DNA of 64,000 nucleotides from Selenomonadaceae bacterium (GTDB taxonomy: Bacteria > Bacillota > Negativicutes > Selenomonadales > Selenomonadaceae): positions 1-64,000 of the forward strand of contig JAFWFO010000052.1 of assembly GCA_017515635.1 (NCBI GenBank), read 5' to 3'. Positions within the stretch are counted from its first letter, which is position 1. Each line of letters begins with the position of its first letter. The translations under genes were made by a program, and so were the position numbers. Shown here one piece after another: positions 25,140-33,550 of this stretch. The notes beneath the pieces are model-generated. The model worked only from the letters and a program-made list of their open reading frames with translations, ran no database searches and had not been told where the DNA came from.

Positions 25140-26365
25140 TAATTTTTAGTCAATGTAAATTCGTCCAAAATAATCCCGTCGACGGTTCGCGCCGACAAAT
25201 TTATTTCGCGGGCGTCAATGTCCAGCACGATGAAACTTTCGGGTTCTTCGCGCAAATTTTTAAACGCCACGTCATCAATCGCTGAATTCGGCTCGACATA
25301 TTTTTGATCTCCCGCACGTCCGCACAAAATGTAAGTCGTGCCGCGTTCGGATTTTTTTTGCGCAAAAATTTTCCCGCGATTTCTGTAGGTGTGCAGGTGC
25401 CCCGTGAAAACTAAATCAATTTCAAGCTCGTCAAAAAGCTCCAAAAACGCGTCGGCAATGTCATTAAATTTATCCTGCGCGTAGTCGTAAATATCTTTGT
25501 GCATGAAAACAATTTTCCACGGGCGATTGACGTTTGCGGCGTCGCGTCGAAAAAAATATTCCTGCGCGTCCCGAAGTTTCGGCTTGAATTCGTTCAGCTC
25601 GGTAAATTGCGTGTTCAAAATAAAAAAATGCGCCGCACCGTAGTCGAACGAATAAAAATATCCGTCAAAATCTTTCGCGCCGTTGTCGGGCAAAATAAAT
25701 TGATTCAGATAGCCCGTTGGCAACGCGTTAAACCAGTCGACGCCGTAACATTCGTGGTTGCCCATGACGGGGGCGAAAATTCTGCCCGAAAAAAGTTTCG
25801 TCGCCGCAAGATGCCACGCCCGCCACTGATAATCCGCCTGCCCGTTGTCGACCAAATCGCCGACAATCGTCACAAGTTCGGCGTCGGGAAAATTTTCGTA
25901 CGCAATGTCCGCCGTGTGTTGCCAAACTTCGTAATGCTCACATTGCGAATCCGCGAAAATTAACATTTGAAATTTTCCGTCGCCGGAAGTTCGTAAATCT
26001 TGCCACGAAGTCGCCCGCTCATCGGAAACAATTCGGAAGTTGTATAAACTTTCGGGCTTGAGATTTTCCAACGCGCAAGAAAAAATTTTTTCACGCTGAA
26101 CGACTTCCGCAAAATGCGCCGCGTCTTCGCCGACAAGTTTATATTCGACCAAAAAATTTTCTTCCGCGTCCGACTGCCACATAATCATTCGCGACGTGCG
26201 TGAATCTTTCGTGACAATCTGCCGCAAAAATTTCACGTCCGTCAGCGGCTTGTAACCGTCCTGCGGCGTGTGAAGTTCGTCGAGCCGCTCCGCCTCCGCA
26301 AGTTTCGGGAAAAAATTTCCGAGACCCAACGCGATTAAAAATTTTATGAACAGTCGCCGACTCAT
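25139..26365 (-). CDS. Tat-exported metallophosphoesterase
   Basis: A 408-residue protein. The N-terminus MSRRLFIKFLIALGLG is a twin-arginine signal (S-R-R-x-F-x-K). A fibronectin-like purple-acid-phosphatase N-domain (about 45-130) precedes the calcineurin-like core with FADSQC, VGDLVDNG, MGNHECYG, FMHKDIYD and TGHLHTYRNRG as the metal ligands. It is predicted to act outside the membrane on phosphomonoesters or diesters. Its ATG overlaps the thioesterase stop (ATGA). Confidence 0.9.
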   Translation of the reverse strand: MSRRLFIKFLIALGLGNFFPKLAEAERLDELHTPQDGYKPLTDVKFLRQIVTKDSRTSRMIMWQSDAEENFLVEYKLVGEDAAHFAEVVQREKIFSCALENLKPESLYNFRIVSDERATSWQDLRTSGDGKFQMLIFADSQCEHYEVWQHTADIAYENFPDAELVTIVGDLVDNGQADYQWRAWHLAATKLFSGRIFAPVMGNHECYGVDWFNALPTGYLNQFILPDNGAKDFDGYFYSFDYGAAHFFILNTQFTELNEFKPKLRDAQEYFFRRDAANVNRPWKIVFMHKDIYDYAQDKFNDIADAFLELFDELEIDLVFTGHLHTYRNRGKIFAQKKSERGTTYILCGRAGDQKYVEPNSAIDDVAFKNLREEPESFIVLDIDAREINLSARTVDGIILDEFTLTKN

Positions 26366-26763
26366 TGCAAACCTTTAAGCAGACGTTCAAAAAATTTTTC
26401 GGGCAAGCGGCAAATTTTTCCGTCGTGCGTGAAAACGTTCGTCGAAGAACCTTCCGCCAAAATTTTTTCTTCGCCGCGTCGACGAATTTCATATCGAAAT
26501 TGCATTTTCGCACGTGTCAAAGCTTCGGCGATTGTGCTTATTTCCAAAACGTCATCAAACTGCGCGGGTGAATGAAATTTCGCGTTGACTTCGACTATCG
26601 GGAATAAAATTCCGTCGCTCATCATTTCGTTCAGCGAAATTCCGAGTGTCCGCAAAAATTCCACGCGCCCCGTCTCGAACATGCGGATATAATTTGAGTG
26701 ATGCACGACGCCCATTGTGTCCGTGTCGAAAAATTTCACGCGCTCCGTTATCGTCACAGTCAT
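26362..26763 (-). CDS. acyl-CoA thioesterase (YbgC/FadM type hotdog fold)
   Basis: A 133-residue 4HBT protein with the YbgC signature FFDTDTMGVVHHSNYIRMFETGR (catalytic Asp, then the V-V-H-H segment). It hydrolyses acyl-CoA thioesters; chain length is unknown. First gene of a minus-strand unit with the phosphoesterase and DUF815 ATPase. Its 5' untranslated region contains a perfect 16-bp tandem duplication that includes the ribosome site. Confidence 0.9.
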   Translation of the reverse strand: MTVTITERVKFFDTDTMGVVHHSNYIRMFETGRVEFLRTLGISLNEMMSDGILFPIVEVNAKFHSPAQFDDVLEISTIAEALTRAKMQFRYEIRRRGEEKILAEGSSTNVFTHDGKICRLPEKFFERLLKGLQ

Positions 26764-26794
26764 TTTAAAGCCTCCGTTTTTTAAAGCCTCCGTT
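26763..26794 (-). repeat. tandem duplication of the thioesterase ribosome site
   Basis: The 16-bp unit AACGGAGGCTTTAAAA (minus strand) occurs twice in tandem without mismatch, at 26779-26794 and 26763-26778. The inner copy ends at the start codon; the outer one would be an unused ribosome site. Confidence 0.9.
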
Positions 26795-26826
26795 TCGGCG
26801 AAACTATATCACATTGCCGCCGCATG

Positions 26827-26835
26827 TGCTATAAT
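26827..26835 (+). promoter_or_regulatory. extended -10 promoter of rsmI
   Basis: TG-C-TATAAT at 26827-26835. No good -35 is visible. The start would lie about 25 nt before the TTG of rsmI. Confidence 0.65.
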
Positions 26836-26866
26836 TGCGTGCGAAATTTTTTGCGGAGGAATTATT

Positions 26867-27694
26867 TTGAGCGGAACTTTGTATTTATGCGCGACGCCGA
26901 TTGGGAACTTGGACGATATGACTTTTCGGGCGATAAAAATTCTGCGCGAAGTCGATTTAATCGCCGCCGAAGACACGCGGCACACGCGAAAACTTTTGAC
27001 GCATTTTGAAATTCATACGCCGATGATTCGCTTCGACGAAAATTGCAAGTCAATCGTCGGCGAAAAAATTTTGCAACGACTTCAGGCGGGCGAATCGGTT
27101 GCGGTCGTCAGCGATGCGGGTTTGCCTGCAATTTCAGACCCCGGCGCGGATTTGGTAAAGCTTGCCGTCGACGCGGGCATAAAAGTTTCGCCGATACCTG
27201 GAGCCAACGCCGCGTTGAGCGCGTTAATTTGTTCGGGATTGGACACGACGAAATTTTTATTCGCGGGCTTCGCGCCGAAGACGAAAAAAAATCGCCGCGA
27301 GTTTCTGCAAAAACTTTCGACGGTCGACGCGACGATAATTTTTTACGAGGCACCGCATCGATTGAAAAATTTTTTGACGGAGCTTGCAGAAGTTTTCGGG
27401 CAACGACAAGCGGTTTTGGCACGCGAACTTACGAAAATCCACGAAGAATTTTTACACGGGGAAATTTCCGAGCTTGCCGAAAAAATTTCCGAGCCGCGTG
27501 GCGAATTCGTTATCGTCGTCGAAGGAAAAACTTTTTCGGAGCAGATTGAAACGCCCGACGAAAGTATTTCAGCCGTCGTCGAAAAATTTATGGCGGACGG
27601 TCTCGACAAAAAATCTGCAATGCGCGAGGCGGCAAAAATTTTCAACGTCAGCCGCCGCGAAATTTATAATAAGCTTTTGAGCTTAGAGCTTTAA
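26867..27694 (+). CDS. rsmI: 16S rRNA (cytidine-1402-2'-O)-methyltransferase RsmI
   Basis: A 275-residue SAM-dependent methylase of the tetrapyrrole-methylase fold. LYLCATPIGNLDDMTFRA, AAEDTRHTRKLL, VSDAGLPAISDPG and FYEAPHRL are the family blocks. It 2'-O-methylates C1402 in the decoding centre. TTG at 26867 lies 7 nt after GCGGAGGA. The last seven codons (K-L-L-S-L-E-L) and the stop are made of AGCTTTA-type heptads, so the natural C-terminus was replaced by the repeat. Confidence 0.95.
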   Translation: MSGTLYLCATPIGNLDDMTFRAIKILREVDLIAAEDTRHTRKLLTHFEIHTPMIRFDENCKSIVGEKILQRLQAGESVAVVSDAGLPAISDPGADLVKLAVDAGIKVSPIPGANAALSALICSGLDTTKFLFAGFAPKTKKNRREFLQKLSTVDATIIFYEAPHRLKNFLTELAEVFGQRQAVLARELTKIHEEFLHGEISELAEKISEPRGEFVIVVEGKTFSEQIETPDESISAVVEKFMADGLDKKSAMREAAKIFNVSRREIYNKLLSLEL

Positions 27695-27751
27695 GCTTTA
27701 AGGAGAACGACGCTCAAAACTTAAAGCTCAAAGCTTAAAGCTTAAAGCTGA
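27673..27751 (+). repeat. heptad array pair (AGCTTTA type), overlapping the rsmI 3' end
   Basis: Left arm AGCTTTTG, AGCTTAG, AGCTTTA, AGCTTTA, AGG; centre GAGAACGACGCTCAAAA; right arm CTTAAAG, CTCAAAG, CTTAAAG, CTTAAAG, CTGACAA. The left arm begins inside rsmI and contains its stop codon at 27692-27694. The whole rsmI-metG gap is occupied. Confidence 0.92.
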
Positions 27752-27767
27752 CAACGGAGGGCATCCA

Positions 27768-29288
27768 ATGAAAAAATTTTACATCACCACGCCGATTTAT
27801 TATCCGAGCGCGAAATTACACATCGGGCACGCTTACTGCACGACAATCGCCGACGCAATCGCACGTTACAAACGTTTGGCGGGCTTTGAAGTTTTTTTCT
27901 TGACGGGCAGCGACGAACACGGGCAAAAAATTCAACGCACCGCGCAGGCTCAGGGCAAAACGCCGCTTGAATACGTCGACAGGATTGTTGACGGCTTCAA
28001 AGATCTTTGGAAAAAATTTTATATCTCGAACGACGATTTTATTCGCACGAGCGAGCCGCGTCACGAAAAAGTTGTGCAGGAAATTTTTAAGCGCATTCAA
28101 GAGACGGGCGACATTTACAAAGGCGAATACACGGGACTTTATTGCACGCCCTGCGAATCGTATTGGACGGAATTGCAGCTTGACGAAAACGGTTGTTGCC
28201 CCGATTGTCATCGCCCCGTTGAAAAGGTTTCCGAGGAAGCGTATTTTTTCCGTCTCTCGAAATATGCTGACAAACTTTTGAAACACATCGAAGACAATCC
28301 GGAATTTATCGTGCCGACTTCGCGCCGCAACGAAATGATTAATTTCATCAAGCAGGGACTTGAAGACCTTTGCATTTCGCGCACGTCGTTTGACTGGGGA
28401 ATTCCGGTGCCCGACGACCCGCGCCACGTGATTTATGTTTGGTTCGACGCGGTTATCAATTACATCACGCCGCTGATTCACAATCCCGAAATGAAAAAAT
28501 TTTGGCCGGCGGACATTCACCTTGTCGGCAAGGAAATTGTGCGTTTCCACACGATAATTTGGCCGGCAATGCTCATGGCGGCGGGCTTTGAACTTCCAAA
28601 ACAAATTTACGGGCACGGTTGGCTTGTCACCGACGGCGATAAAATGTCGAAGTCGAAAGGCAACGTCGTCGACCCCGTGGCCTTGGTTGAGGAATTCGGC
28701 GCGGACGCAATCAGATATTTTTTGTTGCGCGAAATAACTTTGGGACTCGACGGAAATTTCAGCCGCGACGCTCTGATTCAGCGAATCAACGCGGATTTGG
28801 CGAACGACTTGGGAAATCTTTTGCACAGAACGCTGAACATGATCGGCAAATTCCAAAAGAAAATTTTGCTTGCGGCGAACGATTTAACCGATCTCGACAA
28901 AAGTTTTCGTGCGGAAGCTCTCGACACGACGCGGGAATATCGCAAACTCATGGACAACGTGCAACTTTCCGACGCCGTTAAAGCCGTGTGGAAATTTATC
29001 GGGCGGGCGAACAAGTACATTGATGAAACAATGCCGTGGAAACTCGCCAAAGACGAAACGCAACGTCAAGCGTTGGCGAACGTGCTTTACAATCTTGCCG
29101 AGTCGCTCAGAATCGTCGCGATTTTAATTTCGCCGTTTATGCCCGTGACCGCGCAGAAAATTTTCGACCAACTGAAAATCTCTACGCCGTTGAAATTGGA
29201 CGACGCAGAAATTTTCGGGCAACTCGAAGACAATCACGAAGTCGGCAAGCCTGAGCAACTCTTTCCGCGAATTGAAGTCGAAAAATAA
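27768..29288 (+). CDS. metG: methionyl-tRNA synthetase
   Basis: A 506-residue class I synthetase. HIGH is at 18-21 and KMSKS near 292-296. The connective peptide carries one zinc knuckle (C-T-P-C and C-P-D-C). The C-terminal tRNA-binding EMAP-like domain found in the ~650-residue Bacillus form is absent. ATG at 27768 follows ACGGAGG. The last 27 bp including the stop are repeated without mismatch 89 bp downstream. Confidence 0.96.
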   Translation: MKKFYITTPIYYPSAKLHIGHAYCTTIADAIARYKRLAGFEVFFLTGSDEHGQKIQRTAQAQGKTPLEYVDRIVDGFKDLWKKFYISNDDFIRTSEPRHEKVVQEIFKRIQETGDIYKGEYTGLYCTPCESYWTELQLDENGCCPDCHRPVEKVSEEAYFFRLSKYADKLLKHIEDNPEFIVPTSRRNEMINFIKQGLEDLCISRTSFDWGIPVPDDPRHVIYVWFDAVINYITPLIHNPEMKKFWPADIHLVGKEIVRFHTIIWPAMLMAAGFELPKQIYGHGWLVTDGDKMSKSKGNVVDPVALVEEFGADAIRYFLLREITLGLDGNFSRDALIQRINADLANDLGNLLHRTLNMIGKFQKKILLAANDLTDLDKSFRAEALDTTREYRKLMDNVQLSDAVKAVWKFIGRANKYIDETMPWKLAKDETQRQALANVLYNLAESLRIVAILISPFMPVTAQKIFDQLKISTPLKLDDAEIFGQLEDNHEVGKPEQLFPRIEVEK

Positions 29289-29380
29289 TTTTGGTCGGCG
29301 ACAAAGCTTGGACAGCACAAACGCAAACCAAATTGGATGCAACGTCACGTTGCCCGCGAATTGAAGTCGAAAAATAATTT
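29265..29380. repeat. palindrome-headed element (copy 2) between 27-bp direct repeats of the metG 3' end
   Basis: The direct repeats are 29265-29291 (end of metG with its stop) and 29354-29380, identical over 27 bp. Between them is a 62-bp element on the minus strand that begins with GCAACGTGACGTTGC (29339-29353) exactly at the repeat border, followed by ATCCAATTTGGT and ending TTTGTCGCCG. The same head-to-border contact occurs at 56612/56613. Confidence 0.9.
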
Positions 29381-29401
29381 CGGCTCACGTGCAAACAAAA
29401 T

Positions 29402-29431
29402 CCCCCGACGTTTTCGCCGAGGGATTTTTTC
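29402..29431 (+). terminator. terminator after metG
   Basis: TCCCCCGACG and CGCCGAGGGA pair with two mismatches around TTTT, preceded by AAAA and followed by TTTTTT. Confidence 0.75.
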
Positions 29432-29493
29432 GTTCAGAAATTTTTAATTCGCGTGTGGTAGCTTGACGGGAAAATTTTTCCGAGGTGATTACT

Positions 29494-30144
29494 TTGAAAC
29501 TGAAAATTTTTGCGCCGTTGATTTTGTCGGCGATAATCTTTTTGACGGGTTGCGGTCACAAAGACAGCCCCGAATCCGCGCTCAACGAAATAAAAATCGC
29601 ACTCACCGAACGTGACGAAACAAAACTTTCCGCACGCGTGGACATGGACGAATTTTTTTCGCAAACTTACGACGCGGCGACCGTTGAGCTGGCGAAGAAT
29701 TACGACGTTTACAAGGAAAAATATCCCGACGACCCGTACTTTCAGCACGACGCGGAATTTTTGACCAAATACAACGCCGAACAAAAGGAGCTTCACTTAA
29801 AATTTCTTGACGGCGTGAAAGATTCGTTCTTCGACAAAATTCCCGCGCCCGAAATTCCCGAAGACAATCCGACTGCTTACGTTGCCGACGAGTTTCAAAA
29901 AATTTGCGACGCGACGACTGCGACCGTCAAAGAAACAATTTTCGACGGCGACAAAGCCACGGTTGTTTTGGACGTGCGCGGCGATAATTCTCTGCGCGGA
30001 ATGTTTATCGGGCAGTGGACTTTCAAGCTGGCATTTCACCGCGACGAAAAAAATATTTGGCACTTCGACGAAATTGCGAACTTGGACGAATTGACGCCCG
30101 CGCTCGTCGACAAAGCCGAAATCGTCTGGGTAACTTTTTATTAA
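29494..30144 (+). CDS. predicted lipoprotein, function unknown
   Basis: A 216-residue protein with a lipoprotein signal (hydrophobic stretch then the lipobox L-T-G-C at about residue 21). The rest is acidic and without a domain I recognise; the C-terminal half (VVLDVRGDNSLRGMFIGQWTFKLAFHR, about residues 150-180) resembles DUF4878/NTF2-like lipoproteins in layout, but this is weak. TTG at 29494 lies 6 nt after GAGGTG. The stop overlaps the convergent mutL stop by 4 bp. Confidence 0.75.
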   Translation: MKLKIFAPLILSAIIFLTGCGHKDSPESALNEIKIALTERDETKLSARVDMDEFFSQTYDAATVELAKNYDVYKEKYPDDPYFQHDAEFLTKYNAEQKELHLKFLDGVKDSFFDKIPAPEIPEDNPTAYVADEFQKICDATTATVKETIFDGDKATVVLDVRGDNSLRGMFIGQWTFKLAFHRDEKNIWHFDEIANLDELTPALVDKAEIVWVTFY

Positions 30145-31988
30145 GTGCGCTTGAACATTTTGGCGAGGTCTGCGGCGGAGAATTTTAATATCGTCGGGCG
30201 ACCGTGCGGGCAAGTGTGCGGGTGCGGCGTCTTCGATAAATCGTTCAGCAAAATTTTCATCTGCCGCAAGTCGAGTTCCTGTCCGGCTTTTATTGCCGCT
30301 TTGCAGGCTGTCATTGCCAAAGTTGCCGCACGAATTTTTTTCGCAATGTCGTCCGCCTCGTTGACGCCGTCGAAAATTTCCGCAAGTATCGCCCGCAACA
30401 AATTTTCGGCGTCGGTTTCTGCCGCGTCTAAAGGAACTTCTTTAAGGCGGAATTCGTTGACGCCGCTCGGCTCCATTGTAAATCCCAGTTGCTCGAAAAC
30501 TGAAAGATTTTTTTCGATTAACTCTGATTCGCGAACGTCGAATTTCATGACGCGATGAATCAACAAACCTTGCGCGGGAATTTTTTCTGCGTAACCGCTC
30601 AGCCTGTCGAAAAGAATTCGTTCATGCGCGGCGTGTTGGTCGACGACGTATAAATCGTTGCCGCCTTGAGCGACAATGTAACAGCGGGCAACTTGCCCGA
30701 TCGGGAATAGTTCGACGAAAGATTTTTCCGGCTCAGATTTTTTGACGGGCGCGGAATTTTTTTTGACAGGCTCAACTTTCGGCGGCTCGGAAACTTTTTC
30801 GGCGGGCGCAGGTTGCATTGACGAATTATTTTTCGCCTCCGAAACGGTCGTCAAAATTTCTTCCAAGTCGAAATCGTCACGCGGATTTTTTCTGCGCGGC
30901 GAATTTTTTTGCGGCGTAACTTCTTTGAATTCGTCGCCCAAAGTCAGTTGCTCAAATCGCGGCGTTTCGGGCGGCGCGGCTGCCTGTTGCAAGTCAATCG
31001 CCTGTTTGCCTTCGACGGCTTCGCGCACGGCTCGATAAACCGCTTTGAAAATTTTTCCTTCGTCCTCGAATTTCAGCTCAATTTTCTGCGGGTGAACATT
31101 CACGTCGATTGAATTGTTCGGCACGTCTATTTTCACGACGGCAAGCGGAAAGCCCGTCTTCGGGATGAGCGACTTGTAAGCTTCGTCGACGGCTTTGGAA
31201 ATTGTGCGGCTCTCGACGACACGCCCGTTGACGATAAACGTTTGCCAACTGCGGTAACTTTTTAAAATATTCGGCTTCGTGACGCAACCCGAAAGTTTCA
31301 AGTCATCGGCGTCAATTTTGAGCGGCAAAAGCGAATCGGTTAATTCCGTGCCGTAAATCGCGGCAAGTGCGTCGAAAAGTTTTCCGTTGCCCGGCGTAGC
31401 GATTGCGACGCGGTTGCCGTTGAAAAATCGAAACGAAATTTCGGGGCGACTGATCGCGAGTTTCGTAACAAATTCGTGAATCCGATTTGCTTCGGTCGGC
31501 GTGGCTTTTAAAAATTTCAGGCGTGCGGGCGTGTTGAAAAATAAATCTTCCGCGACAACGCTTGTGCCGATTTTGCAACCGACTTCGTGCGTGTCGACAA
31601 CTTTCCCGCCGTTGATTGTAATTTTCGTGCCGAGTTCGTCATCTGCGCGACGCGTCTGCAAAGTGAATTTCGATACGGCGGCGATTGTCGGCAGTGCTTC
31701 ACCGCGAAAACCCAGCGTTGAAATTTGCGTAAGGTCATCGGCGGTTACGAGTTTGCTTGTGGCGTGTCGACGAATGCTCAACGCGGCATCTTCGCGGCTC
31801 ATGCCCGCGCCGTCGTCGGTGACTCGAATCAGAGCTTTGCCGCCGTTTTGAATTTCGATTTCGATACGTTTTGCGCCCGCGTCGATTGAATTTTCGACGA
31901 GTTCTTTAACGACGGAGGCGGGACGTTCGACGACCTCACCCGCCGCAATTTTGTTTATGGTATTCGTATCCAAAAGCTTAACGTTCAT
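30141..31988 (-). CDS. mutL: DNA mismatch repair protein MutL
   Basis: A 615-residue MutL. The GHKL ATPase has IAAGEVVERPASVVKELVENS, DDGAGM and the GFRGEAL loop. A variable linker (about 330-430) leads to the C-terminal endonuclease domain with DQHAAHERILFD, where the last acidic residue of DQHA(x2)E(x4)E is Asp instead of Glu, plus ACKAAIKAG and CPHGRPT zinc residues. So it is the nicking type of MutL. No mutS is adjacent. Third gene of a minus-strand unit after the LysE and binding-protein genes. Confidence 0.96.
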   Translation of the reverse strand: MNVKLLDTNTINKIAAGEVVERPASVVKELVENSIDAGAKRIEIEIQNGGKALIRVTDDGAGMSREDAALSIRRHATSKLVTADDLTQISTLGFRGEALPTIAAVSKFTLQTRRADDELGTKITINGGKVVDTHEVGCKIGTSVVAEDLFFNTPARLKFLKATPTEANRIHEFVTKLAISRPEISFRFFNGNRVAIATPGNGKLFDALAAIYGTELTDSLLPLKIDADDLKLSGCVTKPNILKSYRSWQTFIVNGRVVESRTISKAVDEAYKSLIPKTGFPLAVVKIDVPNNSIDVNVHPQKIELKFEDEGKIFKAVYRAVREAVEGKQAIDLQQAAAPPETPRFEQLTLGDEFKEVTPQKNSPRRKNPRDDFDLEEILTTVSEAKNNSSMQPAPAEKVSEPPKVEPVKKNSAPVKKSEPEKSFVELFPIGQVARCYIVAQGGNDLYVVDQHAAHERILFDRLSGYAEKIPAQGLLIHRVMKFDVRESELIEKNLSVFEQLGFTMEPSGVNEFRLKEVPLDAAETDAENLLRAILAEIFDGVNEADDIAKKIRAATLAMTACKAAIKAGQELDLRQMKILLNDLSKTPHPHTCPHGRPTILKFSAADLAKMFKRT

Positions 31989-31997
31989 CTGTTCACC

Positions 31998-32783
31998 TCA
32001 AAAACCCGCGCCGAGATTTGACAAATTCACGTCAACGACAGTGTCTTGATAATACGACGAAGTAACCGAGACACCGTCGGGCGTGTCGAAATTTTTCGGG
32101 CGCGAATCATCTTCCGGCACGACAACCCAAAAAATTACGTCGACTTGCTTTGACGTGAGCGCGGCGGCACGTGCTCCGCTGTCAACCTGAACGAGTTCGA
32201 TATTTTTTCCGGTGCGTTTGGAAATTTCCGCGAGCAACGCAGTATTAAAACCTGCGGGCGTGCCGTCGGCGTTCACGAAATCCAAAGGCGGCAAGTCACC
32301 CGTCACGGCAACTTTAATCGTGTCCGCCCCGTCGAAGTGCGGCATTTCGACTGCTGTCGGCGTCTCGGTGTTGCGGATATATTTTTCAGTCAACGCGTCA
32401 AGTGTGCCGTCGGATTTCATTGCGTCAATCGCCGTGTCGAAAGATTTTTTCAAGTCAACTTCTTCAGAACGCATTGCGCAACAAAAATTGTCGACGAGCT
32501 GAACCGTCGCCGCGTCGTTGATTTTTAAATCCGAATTGTTCGCGGTCATGTATTCGGCAACACTTTTATACGTGCGAACCGCCGTGATTTGTTCGGACTG
32601 CAACGCCATTTGCATCGTGTTAAAATTTTCGTAGAAATTTATTGCCGCGCCGCTTGAAAATTTCGCCGCTTGTTCGGGCGTCGAATTCAGTTGCGTCAAC
32701 ATGCCGACTTTGTGCGCGTCTTTGTCGCCGCCGCAACCACTCACGGCAAAAACAATCATAAGGAGCAAAAAAATTTTCTTCAA
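31998..32783 (-). CDS. family 3-like solute-binding lipoprotein with swapped lobe order
   Basis: A 261-residue lipoprotein (signal with lipobox V-S-G-C). The N-terminal half (HKVGMLTQLNS to DGTLDALTEKYI) looks like the second lobe and C-terminal end of a family 3 binding protein. The C-terminal half (TIKVAVTGDLPPLDFVNADGTPAGFN, KQVDVIFW) looks like the first lobe. Thus the usual order is reversed. It is presumably extracytoplasmic and binds an amino acid or similar solute, but no ABC permease or ATPase is next to it. TTG at 32783, 6 nt after GAGGTG, is chosen over GTG at 32792. Confidence 0.82.
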   Translation of the reverse strand: MKKIFLLLMIVFAVSGCGGDKDAHKVGMLTQLNSTPEQAAKFSSGAAINFYENFNTMQMALQSEQITAVRTYKSVAEYMTANNSDLKINDAATVQLVDNFCCAMRSEEVDLKKSFDTAIDAMKSDGTLDALTEKYIRNTETPTAVEMPHFDGADTIKVAVTGDLPPLDFVNADGTPAGFNTALLAEISKRTGKNIELVQVDSGARAAALTSKQVDVIFWVVVPEDDSRPKNFDTPDGVSVTSSYYQDTVVDVNLSNLGAGF

Positions 32784-32798
32784 GTAAATCACCTCAAA

Positions 32799-33425
32799 TT
32801 AAAATAAAATTAACCCCGCCGCGATTAAAGTCAGCACCGCCGCTTCGACGAAATTCAAAACTTGTCCGATATTTTTCTTGTGCAGAATTAAATTTCGCAC
32901 GCGACCCGCGAACAATGCCACGACCGAAAAAATTATTACGGCTTGCACGGCGAACGTCACGCCCAAAAATAAAATTTGCAAACTTGCACCGTCCGCGTTG
33001 AGATTGACGAACTGCGGCAAGAACGCCAAGAAAAACAATAAAACTTTCGGGTTGAGCACGTTCATCAAGACGCCGCGTTTATAAAGTGCCGCCGCAGAAA
33101 TTTTCGCGCCCGATTTTGCAAGCGAAAGTTTTTTGCCCGCACGCGCAGATTTGAACGCGCCGAAAGCCAAAAATAAAAGATACGCCGCGCCGAAAATTTT
33201 TAGCAATAACATTGCCGTCGGGGAATTTTTTATCAAGGCCGCAACGCCGACCATTACAAGCGTCGTGTGGAAAATTATTCCGCTCGCCAGCCCGCACGCC
33301 AAAATTATTCCGGCTCGTGCGCCGTCCGCCAAACTTTTCGTCAGCAAATAAAGTATGTCCGGGCCGGGTGCCAACGTCAACAAAATCGACGCCGTCAAAA
33401 AATATGCGAATGTTGATCCGTCCAA
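32799..33425 (-). CDS. LysE family amino acid exporter
   Basis: A 208-residue membrane protein with about six hydrophobic segments and the family start LTLAPGPDILYLLTKSL, then FGAAYLLFLAFGAFKS and NPKVLLFFLAFLPQF. LysE/RhtB proteins export amino acids such as lysine, threonine or homoserine lactone; the substrate is unknown. TTG at 33425 is 7 nt after GCGGAGGT. An in-frame GTG-like start 16 codons upstream would precede the ribosome site. Starts a unit with the binding protein and mutL. Confidence 0.88.
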   Translation of the reverse strand: MDGSTFAYFLTASILLTLAPGPDILYLLTKSLADGARAGIILACGLASGIIFHTTLVMVGVAALIKNSPTAMLLLKIFGAAYLLFLAFGAFKSARAGKKLSLAKSGAKISAAALYKRGVLMNVLNPKVLLFFLAFLPQFVNLNADGASLQILFLGVTFAVQAVIIFSVVALFAGRVRNLILHKKNIGQVLNFVEAAVLTLIAAGLILF

Positions 33426-33502
33426 AAAAAACACCTCCGCAGAAATTTTATCAATCGCAACGCAAAATCCCACCCTTTAGGGCGGGGGATATAAGCCGCA
33501 CT

Positions 33503-33531
33503 TTGATTTTGAAATTTTTAAATGATAAAAT
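33503..33531 (+). promoter_or_regulatory. promoter of tnpB
   Basis: TTGATT (33503-33508), 17-nt spacer ending TGA, TAAAAT (33526-33531). It lies inside the element, 20 nt before the tnpB ATG. Confidence 0.65.
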
Positions 33532-33550
33532 AGCGTCGGAGGTGAGTGCA

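Noticed and set aside
33212..33550. Longer TnpB start upstream of 33551
   Set aside because: The open frame upstream crosses the left-end hairpin and the LysE coding region on the other strand, has no ribosome site, and the family starts at the ATG at 33551.
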